From: an uncultured Armatimonadota bacterium
GTDB taxonomy: Bacteria; Armatimonadota; Fimbriimonadia; Fimbriimonadales; Fimbriimonadaceae
Length of the DNA stretch: 64,000 nucleotides
Assembly (NCBI GenBank): GCA_903899015.1
Contig: CAIUHP010000072.1
Span: forward strand, 1 to 64,000
Direction of reading: 5' to 3'
Under the pieces are notes generated by a model. That model did no database searches. It saw only the letters and a list, made by a program, of their open reading frames with translations, and was not told the DNA's origin. Of this stretch, positions 1-8,253 are shown one piece after another. Within the stretch, counting starts at the first letter, position 1; the number at the start of each line of letters is the position of its first letter. A program made the position numbers and the translations under genes.

Positions 1-124
1 CAAACGTCGTCCTCACTCGGCACTTGGAGGAATCTCTCCCGCGACTTACAAAGCAAATCTAGTTAAAATGGAGGCAGAGGCACTAACACTCTAGGTGGGT
101 CAACATCCGGGGACCGGTCAAAGG

Positions 125-937
125 CTAACTGGGAATGCGCCGGAATCCGGGTGTATCAGAGGCTAGGCGGAGGGATGCGAGGGTGCGGGCGATTCGTTTG
201 GAACCGGCGCCTTCTTCGATTCGGTTGGCTAGGCTAGTGAGGCAGAGGCTGCTGGCGAGACCCTTGTGATGGGTAATCGCGAGGACTGGATTACGACTCC
301 AAATAGCCTGAGTCAGATTCCCTTTGCTATCGAAACCTGCCACTAAAGTCTGGTCGCCATCAATTACCAACTGAAGAGTTTGGCCACCCCAATCTTGGGT
401 TTCATCGGGGACAATTTCGACTCCTTCAATTCGAATCGCATGATCTGATTTAAGAGCGATATCGACCCCACGAGTGGTCGCGGCGAGCAATTCATCGGCA
501 AAGTGAGTTGTGAAAGGTCCAATGATAACGCCCAGTACTACTTTTTGGGCCCCGCTTATCATCTCTCTCGATCGCTGGAACACTTGTTCTTTGCTTCTAA
601 TTTGGTAGATTCGGTCGTCTGGAGAAGATTGGTTCAAGTGACTGAGACTCTGGTGAGCAAGTGAACGCTTGGACTCAAATTCGCGGCTAAGTCGAGTCAG
701 TAATTCGTCGGAAGAAACAGCCCGGCACATGCGCGATGTTCCATCTTCGACGATGATGGCGCCCTTTTGTTCAAGGGTCTGAATGGCCTTATACGTATTG
801 GCGGCAGGTTTGCCGATTGCCTGGGCGATTCGGTATCCGGTTGCGGGAGATTCCTGGATAAGAAAGGAGTAGATCTCTGCCTCCAGGTTTGTAAACCCCA
901 AATCCGCAAGCGCCTTGACACTATCCTGCACAGCCAT
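125..937 (-). CDS. TrmB-family transcriptional regulator
   Basis: 270-residue predicted DNA-binding protein. Residues ~8-75 form a winged helix-turn-helix of the TrmB type, with an AEIYSFLIQESPATGYRIAQ helix-turn-helix segment followed by a recognition helix and wing (NTYKAIQTLEQKGAI). Residues ~105-250 match the TrmB/PLD-like effector region, seen as VVLGVIIGPFTTHFADEL and LVIDGDQTLVAG. TrmB proteins usually sense sugars or other small ligands; the ligand cannot be read here. It is divergent from the secreted M28 peptidase pair, so regulation of those genes or of itself is possible but is inference. The ATG at 937 is chosen because the reading begins at the conserved first helix and a TACAAT hexamer lies 9 nt upstream. 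Confidence 0.8.
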   Translation of the reverse strand: MAVQDSVKALADLGFTNLEAEIYSFLIQESPATGYRIAQAIGKPAANTYKAIQTLEQKGAIIVEDGTSRMCRAVSSDELLTRLSREFESKRSLAHQSLSHLNQSSPDDRIYQIRSKEQVFQRSREMISGAQKVVLGVIIGPFTTHFADELLAATTRGVDIALKSDHAIRIEGVEIVPDETQDWGGQTLQLVIDGDQTLVAGFDSKGNLTQAIWSRNPVLAITHHKGLASSLCLTSLANRIEEGAGSKRIARTLASLRLASDTPGFRRIPS

Positions 938-946
938 TGTAGGTTC

Positions 947-952
947 ATTGTA
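947..952 (-). promoter_or_regulatory. -10-like TACAAT for the TrmB-type gene
   Basis: TACAAT ends 9 nt before the ATG at 937 and no Shine-Dalgarno sequence lies between them. A transcript started from this hexamer would have a leader of about 0-3 nt. No clear -35 is visible. Confidence 0.4.
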
Positions 953-1070
953 TGCCAGTTAGGGCGTTTCATGCGAGTTCAGCCAATTCATGTGGATGTT
1001 AAGACTGGGCAAAGAACCTTGAACAGTGTATAAACCTGTATGCGGCGCATGTCGCTTCTGGGTACGACGT

Positions 1071-2645
1071 ATGAAATCATCCTCCTTATTTAGGTTATCT
1101 GCACTTTCGCTGATTCTTCCTGCTTGTCTCCTAGCCCATGCACAAGGTGACCCTTCTACCATCGAACGGATCCTCGATCAAGGCAAAAATCACAGTCAGA
1201 TCGTCGATCGTTTCCACCACCTGTGCTTTGATATTGGTCCTCGCTTAACGAGCTCGCCTGAATTATTCACCGCACAAAAGTGGGCGTTATCCCAATTTAA
1301 GAAGTTTGGCTGCACCAACGTCCACCTCGAGCAGTGGGGAACATTCCCAGTCGGTTCCGATCGCGGACCTCTTCAAGTCGCACGCATGGTCGAGCCTTTT
1401 GAATCCGACATGGAGTTCACTACGCCAGCATGGTCAAATGGCACCAATGGTTTGGTGAAAGCAGAAGTTGTTCGTGTTCCAAGTAGCGTCGACGAGATCA
1501 AAGGACACGAGTCGAACTTCAAAGGCAAGTGGATCTTGATGCCGGCACCAGGCGGTACTGCTCCCATTCCAGGCTCACCGGGCACGATGCCGGTCCGACA
1601 AAATGTAGGCGGTCCAGGAACTCCGATGGGAGCAGGCACGGGCCGAAGAGGCAGTCGCGGTGCCGGTGGCGCATCAGGTGTGGGAGGATCAGGCTCCGGC
1701 GGCGGAGGTGCTCAAGGTGGCGTTAGCCCCGACGTCATCACCGAGCTAGAGAAAATTGGAATTGCAGGCCGAATCTCAGGAAGTCGCGGCGAAACCGTTC
1801 TTACAAGCGGTCCAAAGTGGAATTCCGTAACTTTCGAAAAACACCCCGGTTCACCTGCCGTTACCGTTCGCCGTTCCGATTACGAGCGCATCGCACGGAA
1901 TTTGGATTTCAAGCGCAAAGTCGTTTTGGAGATTGGGGCCGAAAATCGATGGTTTAAGGGACCGATTCCTTGCTACAACGTTATCGCGGAAATTAAAGGA
2001 ACGGAAAAGCCAGATGAAGTTGTGATCGTGAGCGGTCACTTTGACTCATGGAACGGACCTGGCTCTCAAGGGGCGCAGGATAACGGTGTTGGCTCGATGA
2101 CGGCGATGGAAGCCGCGCGTATCCTTTGCGCAGCCCACGCAAAGCCCAAGCGCACGATCCGATTCATTCTCTGGTCCGGTGAGGAGCAGGGCATTTTTGG
2201 TTCTACCAACTATGTAAAGATGCACAAATCTGAGTTGGATAAGATCAGCGCCGTTCTCGTTGACGATGGCGGAGGGAACTATCAGGGTGGCTACTCCGTT
2301 CTGCCTCAGATGAAGGACATGATGGAAAAGGCGATCGAGCCGATGGCTAAGGCTTTCCCAGACCTTCCGGAATCCATTACGGTACTGAGTGGCACGCGCA
2401 TGCCTCGAGGCGGAGGAAGCGATCACGCACCTTTCAACGCGGTTGGAGTTCCGGGATTCTTCACCAAAGAGACGGGCAAACTGGATTACAACTACGTCCA
2501 CCACACCCAACATGACCGGTTTGAGACATGTATTCCCGAGTACTTGATTCAAAGTGCAACGAACCATGCGGTGGTCTCATTCAACCTCGCTTGTGCCGAA
2601 ACGATGTTGCCGAGAGAACCCAAGCCGGTCGTAAGCGGTAGCTAA
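1071..2645 (+). CDS. secreted M28 zinc aminopeptidase with Gly-rich insert
   Basis: 524-residue exported peptidase of family M28. The reading is open from a GTG at 1026, but the ATG at 1071 starts directly on a signal peptide (MKSSSLFRLSALSLILPACL, cleavage near AHAQ). Zinc-site residues are visible in order: GHFDSW (H ~323), AQDNG (D ~338), SGEEQG (catalytic E and ligand E, ~368), VDDGG (D ~398) and YVHHTQHD (H ~477). The first half has the conserved FDIGPRLTSSPE segment shared with the next gene. Residues ~158-221 are a Gly/Ser/Pro-rich low-complexity stretch that the adjacent paralogue lacks. Likely periplasmic or secreted peptide hydrolysis. The substrate is unknown. Confidence 0.87.
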   Translation: MKSSSLFRLSALSLILPACLLAHAQGDPSTIERILDQGKNHSQIVDRFHHLCFDIGPRLTSSPELFTAQKWALSQFKKFGCTNVHLEQWGTFPVGSDRGPLQVARMVEPFESDMEFTTPAWSNGTNGLVKAEVVRVPSSVDEIKGHESNFKGKWILMPAPGGTAPIPGSPGTMPVRQNVGGPGTPMGAGTGRRGSRGAGGASGVGGSGSGGGGAQGGVSPDVITELEKIGIAGRISGSRGETVLTSGPKWNSVTFEKHPGSPAVTVRRSDYERIARNLDFKRKVVLEIGAENRWFKGPIPCYNVIAEIKGTEKPDEVVIVSGHFDSWNGPGSQGAQDNGVGSMTAMEAARILCAAHAKPKRTIRFILWSGEEQGIFGSTNYVKMHKSELDKISAVLVDDGGGNYQGGYSVLPQMKDMMEKAIEPMAKAFPDLPESITVLSGTRMPRGGGSDHAPFNAVGVPGFFTKETGKLDYNYVHHTQHDRFETCIPEYLIQSATNHAVVSFNLACAETMLPREPKPVVSGS

Positions 2646-2728
2646 CTTATCGGAATCGAACGTCAGGAGGATTCAATCGCGATGCGATTGTTCCTCCTCC
2701 AATCTGCGCTGATATCCCCCTTCTATTC

Positions 2729-4135
2729 ATGAAATCAAAGTCACTCTTCTTCCTGCTTCCTCTCGCACTTACCGGCTCGGCATTTGCGCAAGGAGATCCT
2801 CAAACGTTGGATCGAATTATTGAGCAAGGGAAGTTCCACAACCAAGTGATGAAGCGGTTGCACGAACTCTGTTTCGATATCGGCCCGCGCGTGACCGGTT
2901 CACCCAAACTGGCGAAAGCCCAGCGATGGGCGATGGGGAAATTTCAATCGTTTGGACTGACCAACATTCACTTGGAGCAGTGGGGTGAAGTGCCAGTAGG
3001 GTTCGAGCGAGGAGATCATCAGATTGGTCGAATGGTGGAACCATTCGAGTCAAACATCTCCTTTACCACCATGAACTGGATGCCCGGCACCAACGGACTG
3101 GTTAGGGGCCGAGCCGTTTTGGCCCCGACGACGATGGAGCAGTTCGAAAGGAACAAGGCCGACCTAAAGGGGGCTTGGGTCATCTTCTATGATGGGGTGG
3201 GAATGGGCGGACCTCGAAAGCCGGAAGACGCGGCGATCAAGAAAGCGCTCGATGCGCTCGGCATTGCGGGGCGCATTTATGGCTCGCAAGATGAACGAGT
3301 TTGGTCTCACGGTTCCTACACTGGAAAGACGATCACCAAGTATCCATCAGAAGTTCAAATCGTTGTGAGCAAGCCGGACTACGACCGAATTGTCCGAAAC
3401 ATTCGTTTTGGTCGGAAACCCATTTTGGAGTTCCAAGCCGAAAACAAATGGTTCAAGGGGCCGATCCCCCAGTACAACGTCGTCGCGGAAATTAAGGGCA
3501 CCGAAAAGCCCGATGAAGTCGTCATCGTTTGCGGTCATTTAGATTCCTGGAATTCTCCTGGTTCTCAAGGTGCGAATGACAATGGGACCGGAACCGTTAC
3601 CGCGATTGAGGCCGCCCGAATTCTTACCGCCGCTCATGCCAAGCCAAAACGGACGATTCGGTTTATTCTTTGGTCGGGTGAAGAGCAAGGCTTACTTGGT
3701 TCAACCGCCTACGTAAAGAACCATGAATCGGAGTGGGACAAGATCTCTGCGGTTCTAAACGACGACGATGGGAGCAATTACCAGAGCGGTTACTGGGGCT
3801 ACGCAGTGATGAAACCGATGCTACAGGAGGCTTACGCTCCCACCGTAAAGGCGTTTCCCGACATGCCTCAGCACTTCGATACTTACAGCAACATGGCGAA
3901 CGACGGAGGCAGTGACCAAGCTCCCTTCAACTACGTTGGAATTCCGGGGCTGAGCGTCCGTCAGGCAGGGCGTCAGAACTACTCTCATGTTTGGCACACC
4001 CAGTTTGATCGGTATGAAGAGGCCATTCCAGAGTATCTAGTACAGGCTTCCACCAACCATGCGGTTGTTTCCTACTATCTTGCGTGCGCACTCACCCTGC
4101 TTCCTCGGGGACCTAAACCACCGAAGAAGTCTTAA
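2729..4135 (+). CDS. secreted M28 zinc aminopeptidase (tandem paralogue)
   Basis: 468-residue M28 peptidase, paralogous along its length to the gene ending 83 bp upstream. A signal peptide is evident (MKSKSLFFLLPLALTGSAFA, then QGDPQTLDRI). Zinc ligands and catalytic residues: GHLDSW (~270), ANDNG (~283), SGEEQG (~318), DDDG (~344) and HVWHTQFD (~421). The Gly-rich insert of the first copy is replaced by a short KPEDAAIKKALDALG segment. The last 4 bp overlap the convergent metallophosphoesterase gene. A tandem duplication with divergence of the insert is the simplest history. Confidence 0.88.
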   Translation: MKSKSLFFLLPLALTGSAFAQGDPQTLDRIIEQGKFHNQVMKRLHELCFDIGPRVTGSPKLAKAQRWAMGKFQSFGLTNIHLEQWGEVPVGFERGDHQIGRMVEPFESNISFTTMNWMPGTNGLVRGRAVLAPTTMEQFERNKADLKGAWVIFYDGVGMGGPRKPEDAAIKKALDALGIAGRIYGSQDERVWSHGSYTGKTITKYPSEVQIVVSKPDYDRIVRNIRFGRKPILEFQAENKWFKGPIPQYNVVAEIKGTEKPDEVVIVCGHLDSWNSPGSQGANDNGTGTVTAIEAARILTAAHAKPKRTIRFILWSGEEQGLLGSTAYVKNHESEWDKISAVLNDDDGSNYQSGYWGYAVMKPMLQEAYAPTVKAFPDMPQHFDTYSNMANDGGSDQAPFNYVGIPGLSVRQAGRQNYSHVWHTQFDRYEEAIPEYLVQASTNHAVVSYYLACALTLLPRGPKPPKKS

Positions 4136-4950
4136 GCGTAGATTTCTGCAGGTACGAGCGTGAGAATCGCGACTTCGGGCGCGCAGTTCAGTCGTGAGGG
4201 TAGGAACGTCGTACCAATCCCTCGCGAGACGTAGATCGGAGTGGGGGCGTCGGGATAGAAGCCTCGAGGGTACTTGCGCCCATTCTCGGTGTGCATTGGG
4301 GTGAATCCCCCTGGGAAGCGGAACTGGCCACCGTGACTGTGGCCGCTTAGCTGGAGGACGCATCCTCGCGGCAGATAGTCAACCATGTCAGGTTCGTGCC
4401 AAAGCGCAATACAGGGATCCGCGTCGGCAAGCGACATCGCATAGGCAGGCTCGGCATGACCATCAGAAGCTGAGTCGATACCGACCCAGGTGATGCCTGC
4501 GTGTCGCCAAACTTCGTTGCGCAGCAACTTAATGTTGAGTTCGTCGCAGATCATGCGCAGGATTTCGGGGTCGCCTCGATAGTAGTCGTGATTGCCTGGA
4601 ATCGCAACGACGTTACCATCCATCAGCAGGAGTTGCTCCAAACAGTCCCCCAATATTCGAGGCACACTCGGATTCCAAGATTCGACAAAGTCTCCCGCTA
4701 TGACAACCATATCGGGCGATTCGTCAAGCGCCTTTTCGATTGCGCGGTAGGCAAGATCAATGGATGCCCGTGAGCCAATATGCAAGTCCGACAGAAGAGC
4801 AATTCGATAACCGCTCAATCGCTCGGGCCAGCCAGGTAAAGCTAAAGTCTTTCGCTCAACGACAACCTTTCGAGCTTCGACAAGCGCTCCGTAAACCAGG
4901 GTGGCCACACCTGCCGCCCCTGCCAAAAATGCCAAATCTCGTAAGCGCAT
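4132..4950 (-). CDS. membrane-anchored metallophosphoesterase (YkuE/YaeI-like)
   Basis: 272-residue calcineurin-like phosphoesterase. Metal-binding motifs in order: DLHIGS (~56), GDFVESW (~88), GNHDYYRG (~121), a WHEPD segment, and SGHSHGGQFRFPGG near the C-terminus. This order matches the YkuE/YaeI subfamily, whose members act on phosphodiesters, including lipid A or UDP-sugar lipid precursors in some cases. An N-terminal hydrophobic segment (LAFLAGAAGVATLVYGALV) probably anchors it in the membrane with the active site outside. It follows a paralogous gene with a 40-bp gap, so the two are probably co-transcribed. The substrate is not predictable. Confidence 0.85.
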   Translation of the reverse strand: MRLRDLAFLAGAAGVATLVYGALVEARKVVVERKTLALPGWPERLSGYRIALLSDLHIGSRASIDLAYRAIEKALDESPDMVVIAGDFVESWNPSVPRILGDCLEQLLLMDGNVVAIPGNHDYYRGDPEILRMICDELNIKLLRNEVWRHAGITWVGIDSASDGHAEPAYAMSLADADPCIALWHEPDMVDYLPRGCVLQLSGHSHGGQFRFPGGFTPMHTENGRKYPRGFYPDAPTPIYVSRGIGTTFLPSRLNCAPEVAILTLVPAEIYA

Positions 4951-4990
4951 GGTTAGGTTGTACCTGCCTTCAGGGGCGATGGTTTCAGAT

Positions 4991-5824
4991 CTAGGCTCCC
5001 TTCAGCGTTAGGATCGTGACTTCAGGCTGGCAGAACAGGCGCCACCGGGGGCCGCTCGTTCCGATTCCTCTTGTGACGTAAAGTGGGACTCGAGCATCCG
5101 GGTAGAAACCGCAGTAGTACTTCTTCGATCCTCGCGGCATGTGAATTGGGATTCCGCCTGGCAAGCAGACTTGCCCTCCGTGACTGTGCCCGCTTAACTG
5201 CAAACTAACATTGGTCGGCACGAAGTCGACGTAGTCGGGCTCATGGAAGAGAGCGAGCAGCGACTTTGAGAATTGTTTCTTCCCGAGAAAATTCGTGTCG
5301 TATTTCTCGGCAATCCCGTCGTCGATACCGGCGATCGACACTCCATCGAGTTCGAATATCTCATTCCTCAACAGCTTTGCGGCCGACTGATTGATTGTAT
5401 CGGCGACTCGGGTGATTCCACCCATGTCGTAGTCATGATTCCCGAGCGTGGCTACGACCGGACATTTGGCATCATGTAGCGGTTCAAGCGATTTCAGAAC
5501 CAGCGCATGATCCGGCTTTGGCCCCAAAGTAATGAAGTCCCCAGGAATGGCGATCAAGTCCGGCTTTTCCGCAATGGCCAATCGCATCGCTTTAGCGGTG
5601 TGTTCGGCATCCCAAACAGAATCGACATGGAGGTCGGCTAGAACGGCTACCTTGAACCCATTGGCATCCCAATGGGGAAGCTCTAATTCATGGTGCTCGA
5701 CACTCAGCCAACTCGACTCATAGTTTGCAAACGACGTCGTGAAGAGGGTGGTGATTGCCCCTGCAGATGCCCAACGAAGGACATCGCGACGCGTTGGTTC
5801 TGGTTTCTTGTTTGGCTTCGGCAA
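4991..5824 (-). CDS. TAT-exported metallophosphoesterase (paralogue)
   Basis: 277-residue calcineurin-like phosphoesterase, upstream partner of the gene ending at 4132. It carries the same motif order: LADLHVDS, GDFITL, LGNHDYDMGG, FHEPDYVD, SGHSHGGQVCLPGG. Its N-terminus is a twin-arginine signal (TRRDVLRWASAGA followed by a hydrophobic stretch), so it is predicted to fold before export. The start used is a TTG at 5824, the only sensible codon before the twin-arginine motif, with AGGT about 7 nt upstream. The pair looks like a duplication in which one copy is membrane anchored and the other Tat-exported. Confidence 0.82.
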   Translation of the reverse strand: MPKPNKKPEPTRRDVLRWASAGAITTLFTTSFANYESSWLSVEHHELELPHWDANGFKVAVLADLHVDSVWDAEHTAKAMRLAIAEKPDLIAIPGDFITLGPKPDHALVLKSLEPLHDAKCPVVATLGNHDYDMGGITRVADTINQSAAKLLRNEIFELDGVSIAGIDDGIAEKYDTNFLGKKQFSKSLLALFHEPDYVDFVPTNVSLQLSGHSHGGQVCLPGGIPIHMPRGSKKYYCGFYPDARVPLYVTRGIGTSGPRWRLFCQPEVTILTLKGA

Positions 5825-5833
5825 ATCGGTGAC

Positions 5834-6862
5834 CTAGGAGCGAGGGTTATTATCTTGAACACGTTCTCGACTCTTAGAGTTCGCGGCTTTCAAGGCATGC
5901 ATGTACATCATCAATGAGCGAAGAGACACCTGCTTGGCATAAAAGCTCTCTGAGCCGAGTTCAAGAAGATCGTCCGCAAGGGCCAGGATCGTGTTGCAGT
6001 GGGTTGCTCCCTTCAATGCATGTAGATAGGCAAGGTCGAGGAGGCGTAGACGATGATCTTTGATGACTTCTTCGGAGAACAACTGTTTGCGGGTGGAGTC
6101 CATGACCGCATTCCACTTTTCCTTATCGATGGGAGCAGACTCTTCGCCATCTACTCGACTATCCGTGAGTTCCATGACGGTTGGAGCCAAGGAACCTAAC
6201 TCCAGACGCCAGGACTGAGTCGAAGGATCTTCACTTAGGAACTTCTCAAAATCTTCTTCCGTGACTTTTGCTCGAGGCATGGAGTCCGTTGGATGCCCTG
6301 GCAAGATTTGCTTGGGCAACGACGAGCGCCAGTAAGCCATAACCGGCGGCAGACTCTTAGTGATTGAAATGGCTTCCGCCAGGCGTGAGAAAGCGAACTC
6401 AAGAGGAATTTCCGCTGCCACGTAGGGAGTCGGAACCATGTTTCGCAGCCTGATTAACTTGGTGTGAGTTTCATCCAGAGTGGTTGCGTCTTCCACCGCT
6501 CGCGTAACACCAGTCCTCGCGTTGATATGGGCAACGAGCCAGTGGACCCGTCCCTTTTCTTCGCGACCATAGGTGATGATCGAATCGCCCAGGCCGTCGG
6601 AACTAACCATGAAGGCGACCTCAATGGGAGGCGTAGGAGCGGGAACTTCATGGGCAAACTCCTCGATTTCACGGGGTTCGATGCCAGATTGGGAAAGAAG
6701 ATATAAAACTTTTCTCAAGGCCCGCTTATCGGTCTTTTCGGGAAAGCCAAGTTCAAGCTCCGCGATGGTGTCCGCCAAACTTTGGCTAGGATCTTCCTTC
6801 GCGAGCTTTTCAAACTCGCTCCATTGGCGAGCTTTTATCCAGCTACTCCATTCCCGTCTCAT
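5834..6862 (-). CDS. hypothetical protein, 342 aa
   Basis: I do not recognise a family. The protein is soluble-looking, acidic and helix-rich, with no signal peptide or membrane segment. An N-terminal helical part (~1-75, including EFEKLAKEDPSQSLADTIAE) precedes a mixed alpha/beta middle (~80-180, with VSSDGLGDSIITYG and WLVAHINARTG) and a helical C-terminus. The frame is open throughout and codon use resembles its neighbours, so the gene is probably real. It lies just upstream of the two phosphoesterases on the same strand with a 9-bp gap, so co-transcription is likely. Confidence 0.7.
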   Translation of the reverse strand: MRREWSSWIKARQWSEFEKLAKEDPSQSLADTIAELELGFPEKTDKRALRKVLYLLSQSGIEPREIEEFAHEVPAPTPPIEVAFMVSSDGLGDSIITYGREEKGRVHWLVAHINARTGVTRAVEDATTLDETHTKLIRLRNMVPTPYVAAEIPLEFAFSRLAEAISITKSLPPVMAYWRSSLPKQILPGHPTDSMPRAKVTEEDFEKFLSEDPSTQSWRLELGSLAPTVMELTDSRVDGEESAPIDKEKWNAVMDSTRKQLFSEEVIKDHRLRLLDLAYLHALKGATHCNTILALADDLLELGSESFYAKQVSLRSLMMYMHALKAANSKSRERVQDNNPRS

Positions 6863-6871
6863 ATTGCCTAG

Positions 6872-6877
6872 AGTTTA
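6872..6877 (-). promoter_or_regulatory. -10-like TAAACT for the 342-aa gene
   Basis: TAAACT ends 9 nt upstream of the ATG at 6862. An AGG triplet lies between the two, so either a leaderless or a weak Shine-Dalgarno start is possible. Confidence 0.3.
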
Positions 6878-7020
6878 TCTTGTCGGATGCTCCGAGCGGT
6901 CGATTTAGCAGTTTCCAGGATACAAAAGGTGTCCGAACGATTGTTTGCCACGTGCCGACTCCTGCTTCGAAACTCGGTTGACTTCAGACGGTTTTGTGCT
7001 CGTAAATCGTTAGCCGAAAT

Positions 7021-7058
7021 CGAGGATTTTTTATTGTTGAAAACCTCGTCTTAACAAT
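7021..7058 (+). promoter_or_regulatory. hairpin plus single Pho-like half site upstream of pstS
   Basis: CGAGGATTTT (7021-7030) pairs with AAAACCTCG (7040-7048), allowing one bulge. The hairpin is followed at once by CTTAACAA at 7050-7057, the same octamer that forms the first half of the repeat at 7120. It lies in the 323-bp gap between two divergent genes. Function is unproven; an upstream activator site for the pst operon is plausible. Confidence 0.3.
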
Positions 7059-7119
7059 TGATTTTCTGGCTCATTTGAACCTGAGCGGGTGTGTTCCCCG
7101 GATGTCTTGCCATGCGTTT

Positions 7120-7138
7120 CTTAACAATTCCTTAATAG
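7120..7138 (+). promoter_or_regulatory. Pho-box-like direct repeat upstream of pstSCA
   Basis: CTTAACAA and CTTAATAG are separated by TTC, giving an 11-bp period (TTAACA-N5-TTAATA). This resembles the TTAACA-N5 repeats bound by PhoP in Bacillus and the 8-bp/3-bp spaced PhoB boxes of cyanobacteria. It ends 8 bp before a TANNNT hexamer (TAGCTT, 7147-7152), where a PhoB-type activator would replace the -35 element. The downstream genes encode a phosphate transporter, which fits phosphate-starvation control. The spacing and sequence are seen; the regulator is inferred. Confidence 0.55.
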
Positions 7139-7185
7139 ACGATTGGTAGCTTCAAATACTGAAACGAGAGAGATTGATAAATAAC

Positions 7186-8247
7186 ATGAAGAAGATATCC
7201 ATTAACTCGGCAAGTGCAGCAGCCATCTTGATTGCATCAAGCTTTGCTTTTGTAGGATGCAGCGGCGGCGACAACAAGGGTGAAGCAACTCCGGCTCCAG
7301 GAGCGACTACACCGGCGGCTGGAACCACTGCAAAGGTCAGCGGAAAGCTAACGATTGACGGCAGCACCACGGTTTATCCAATCGCTCAGCAGATGGGTGA
7401 GGACTTCAAGACCGACAATCCTGATTCAGACATCACGGTTAACAAGTCTGGAACTGGAAGCGGATTCCAGAAGTTCGTCCGAGGCGAAATCGACATCGCC
7501 ACTGCTTCGCGGTCCATCCAGCCAAAGGAAGATGCCGACCTAAAAGCTAAGGGCATCGATTACATCGAGATCCCGATTGCTTACGATGGCGTTTCAGTCG
7601 TCGTTAACCCAAAGAACGATTGGGCAACTAGCCTCACAACCGATGAGTTGAAGAAGGCATGGTCGTCTACCAGCACGGTTAAGCTCTGGAGCGACATTCG
7701 ACCGACATTCCCTAAGGAAAAGATTACGTTCTACGGTCCAACCGATAACCACGGAACCTACGAGTACTTCACTGAGGCGATCAACAAGAAGAAGAATGAC
7801 CTTCGAGCCGATTGCCAGAAGAACCAAGAGTACAACGCAATCGTTCAGTCAGTGAACGGTGACAAGGATGGAATCGCGTACGTTGGCTTCAACTACTACG
7901 ATCAGAACAAGGACAAGGTCAAGGTTGTTCCAGTGGATGCAGGAAAGGGAGCCGTTGCTCCATCGGCTGCCACCATTGCGGACGGAACCTACACCCCACT
8001 TTCACGACCTTTGTTCATCTATGTGAGTAAGAAGGCTTACGATACGAAACCTCAGGTTAAGGCGTTCGTTGAATTCGCTCTTGGCGAGAAAGGAAACAAA
8101 GCGGTCACCGATTCGAGCTACGTTCTTCTACCAAAGGATCTTCATGATCTGATTCTGAAGCACGTTTCGGACGAGAAGACCGGTACCCTATTCGCAACAG
8201 TTGCTCCAGGCACCAAGCTTGCGGATCTGTATTCGAAAGTCAAGTAA
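7186..8247 (+). CDS. pstS: phosphate ABC transporter substrate-binding lipoprotein PstS
   Basis: 353-residue periplasmic phosphate-binding protein. The ATG at 7186 begins a lipoprotein signal ending at FVGC|SGG; the in-frame TTG at 7174 would sit inside the GAGAGAGA that can serve as ribosome binding site for the ATG, so it is rejected. A Gly/Ala/Pro/Thr-rich linker (~25-48) leads into the mature domain. The phosphate-binding loops are recognisable: DGSTTVYPIAQ, KSGTGSGFQKF with the following RGEIDIATASR, and GTYEYF. It delivers phosphate to the PstC-PstA channel encoded next. A Pho-box-like repeat lies 48 bp upstream of the start. Confidence 0.93.
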   Translation: MKKISINSASAAAILIASSFAFVGCSGGDNKGEATPAPGATTPAAGTTAKVSGKLTIDGSTTVYPIAQQMGEDFKTDNPDSDITVNKSGTGSGFQKFVRGEIDIATASRSIQPKEDADLKAKGIDYIEIPIAYDGVSVVVNPKNDWATSLTTDELKKAWSSTSTVKLWSDIRPTFPKEKITFYGPTDNHGTYEYFTEAINKKKNDLRADCQKNQEYNAIVQSVNGDKDGIAYVGFNYYDQNKDKVKVVPVDAGKGAVAPSAATIADGTYTPLSRPLFIYVSKKAYDTKPQVKAFVEFALGEKGNKAVTDSSYVLLPKDLHDLILKHVSDEKTGTLFATVAPGTKLADLYSKVK

Positions 8248-8253
8248 ATAAAC

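Noticed and set aside
1-124. possible gene end at the left edge of the window
   Set aside because: No frame with protein-like composition or conserved motif can be supported in 124 bases.
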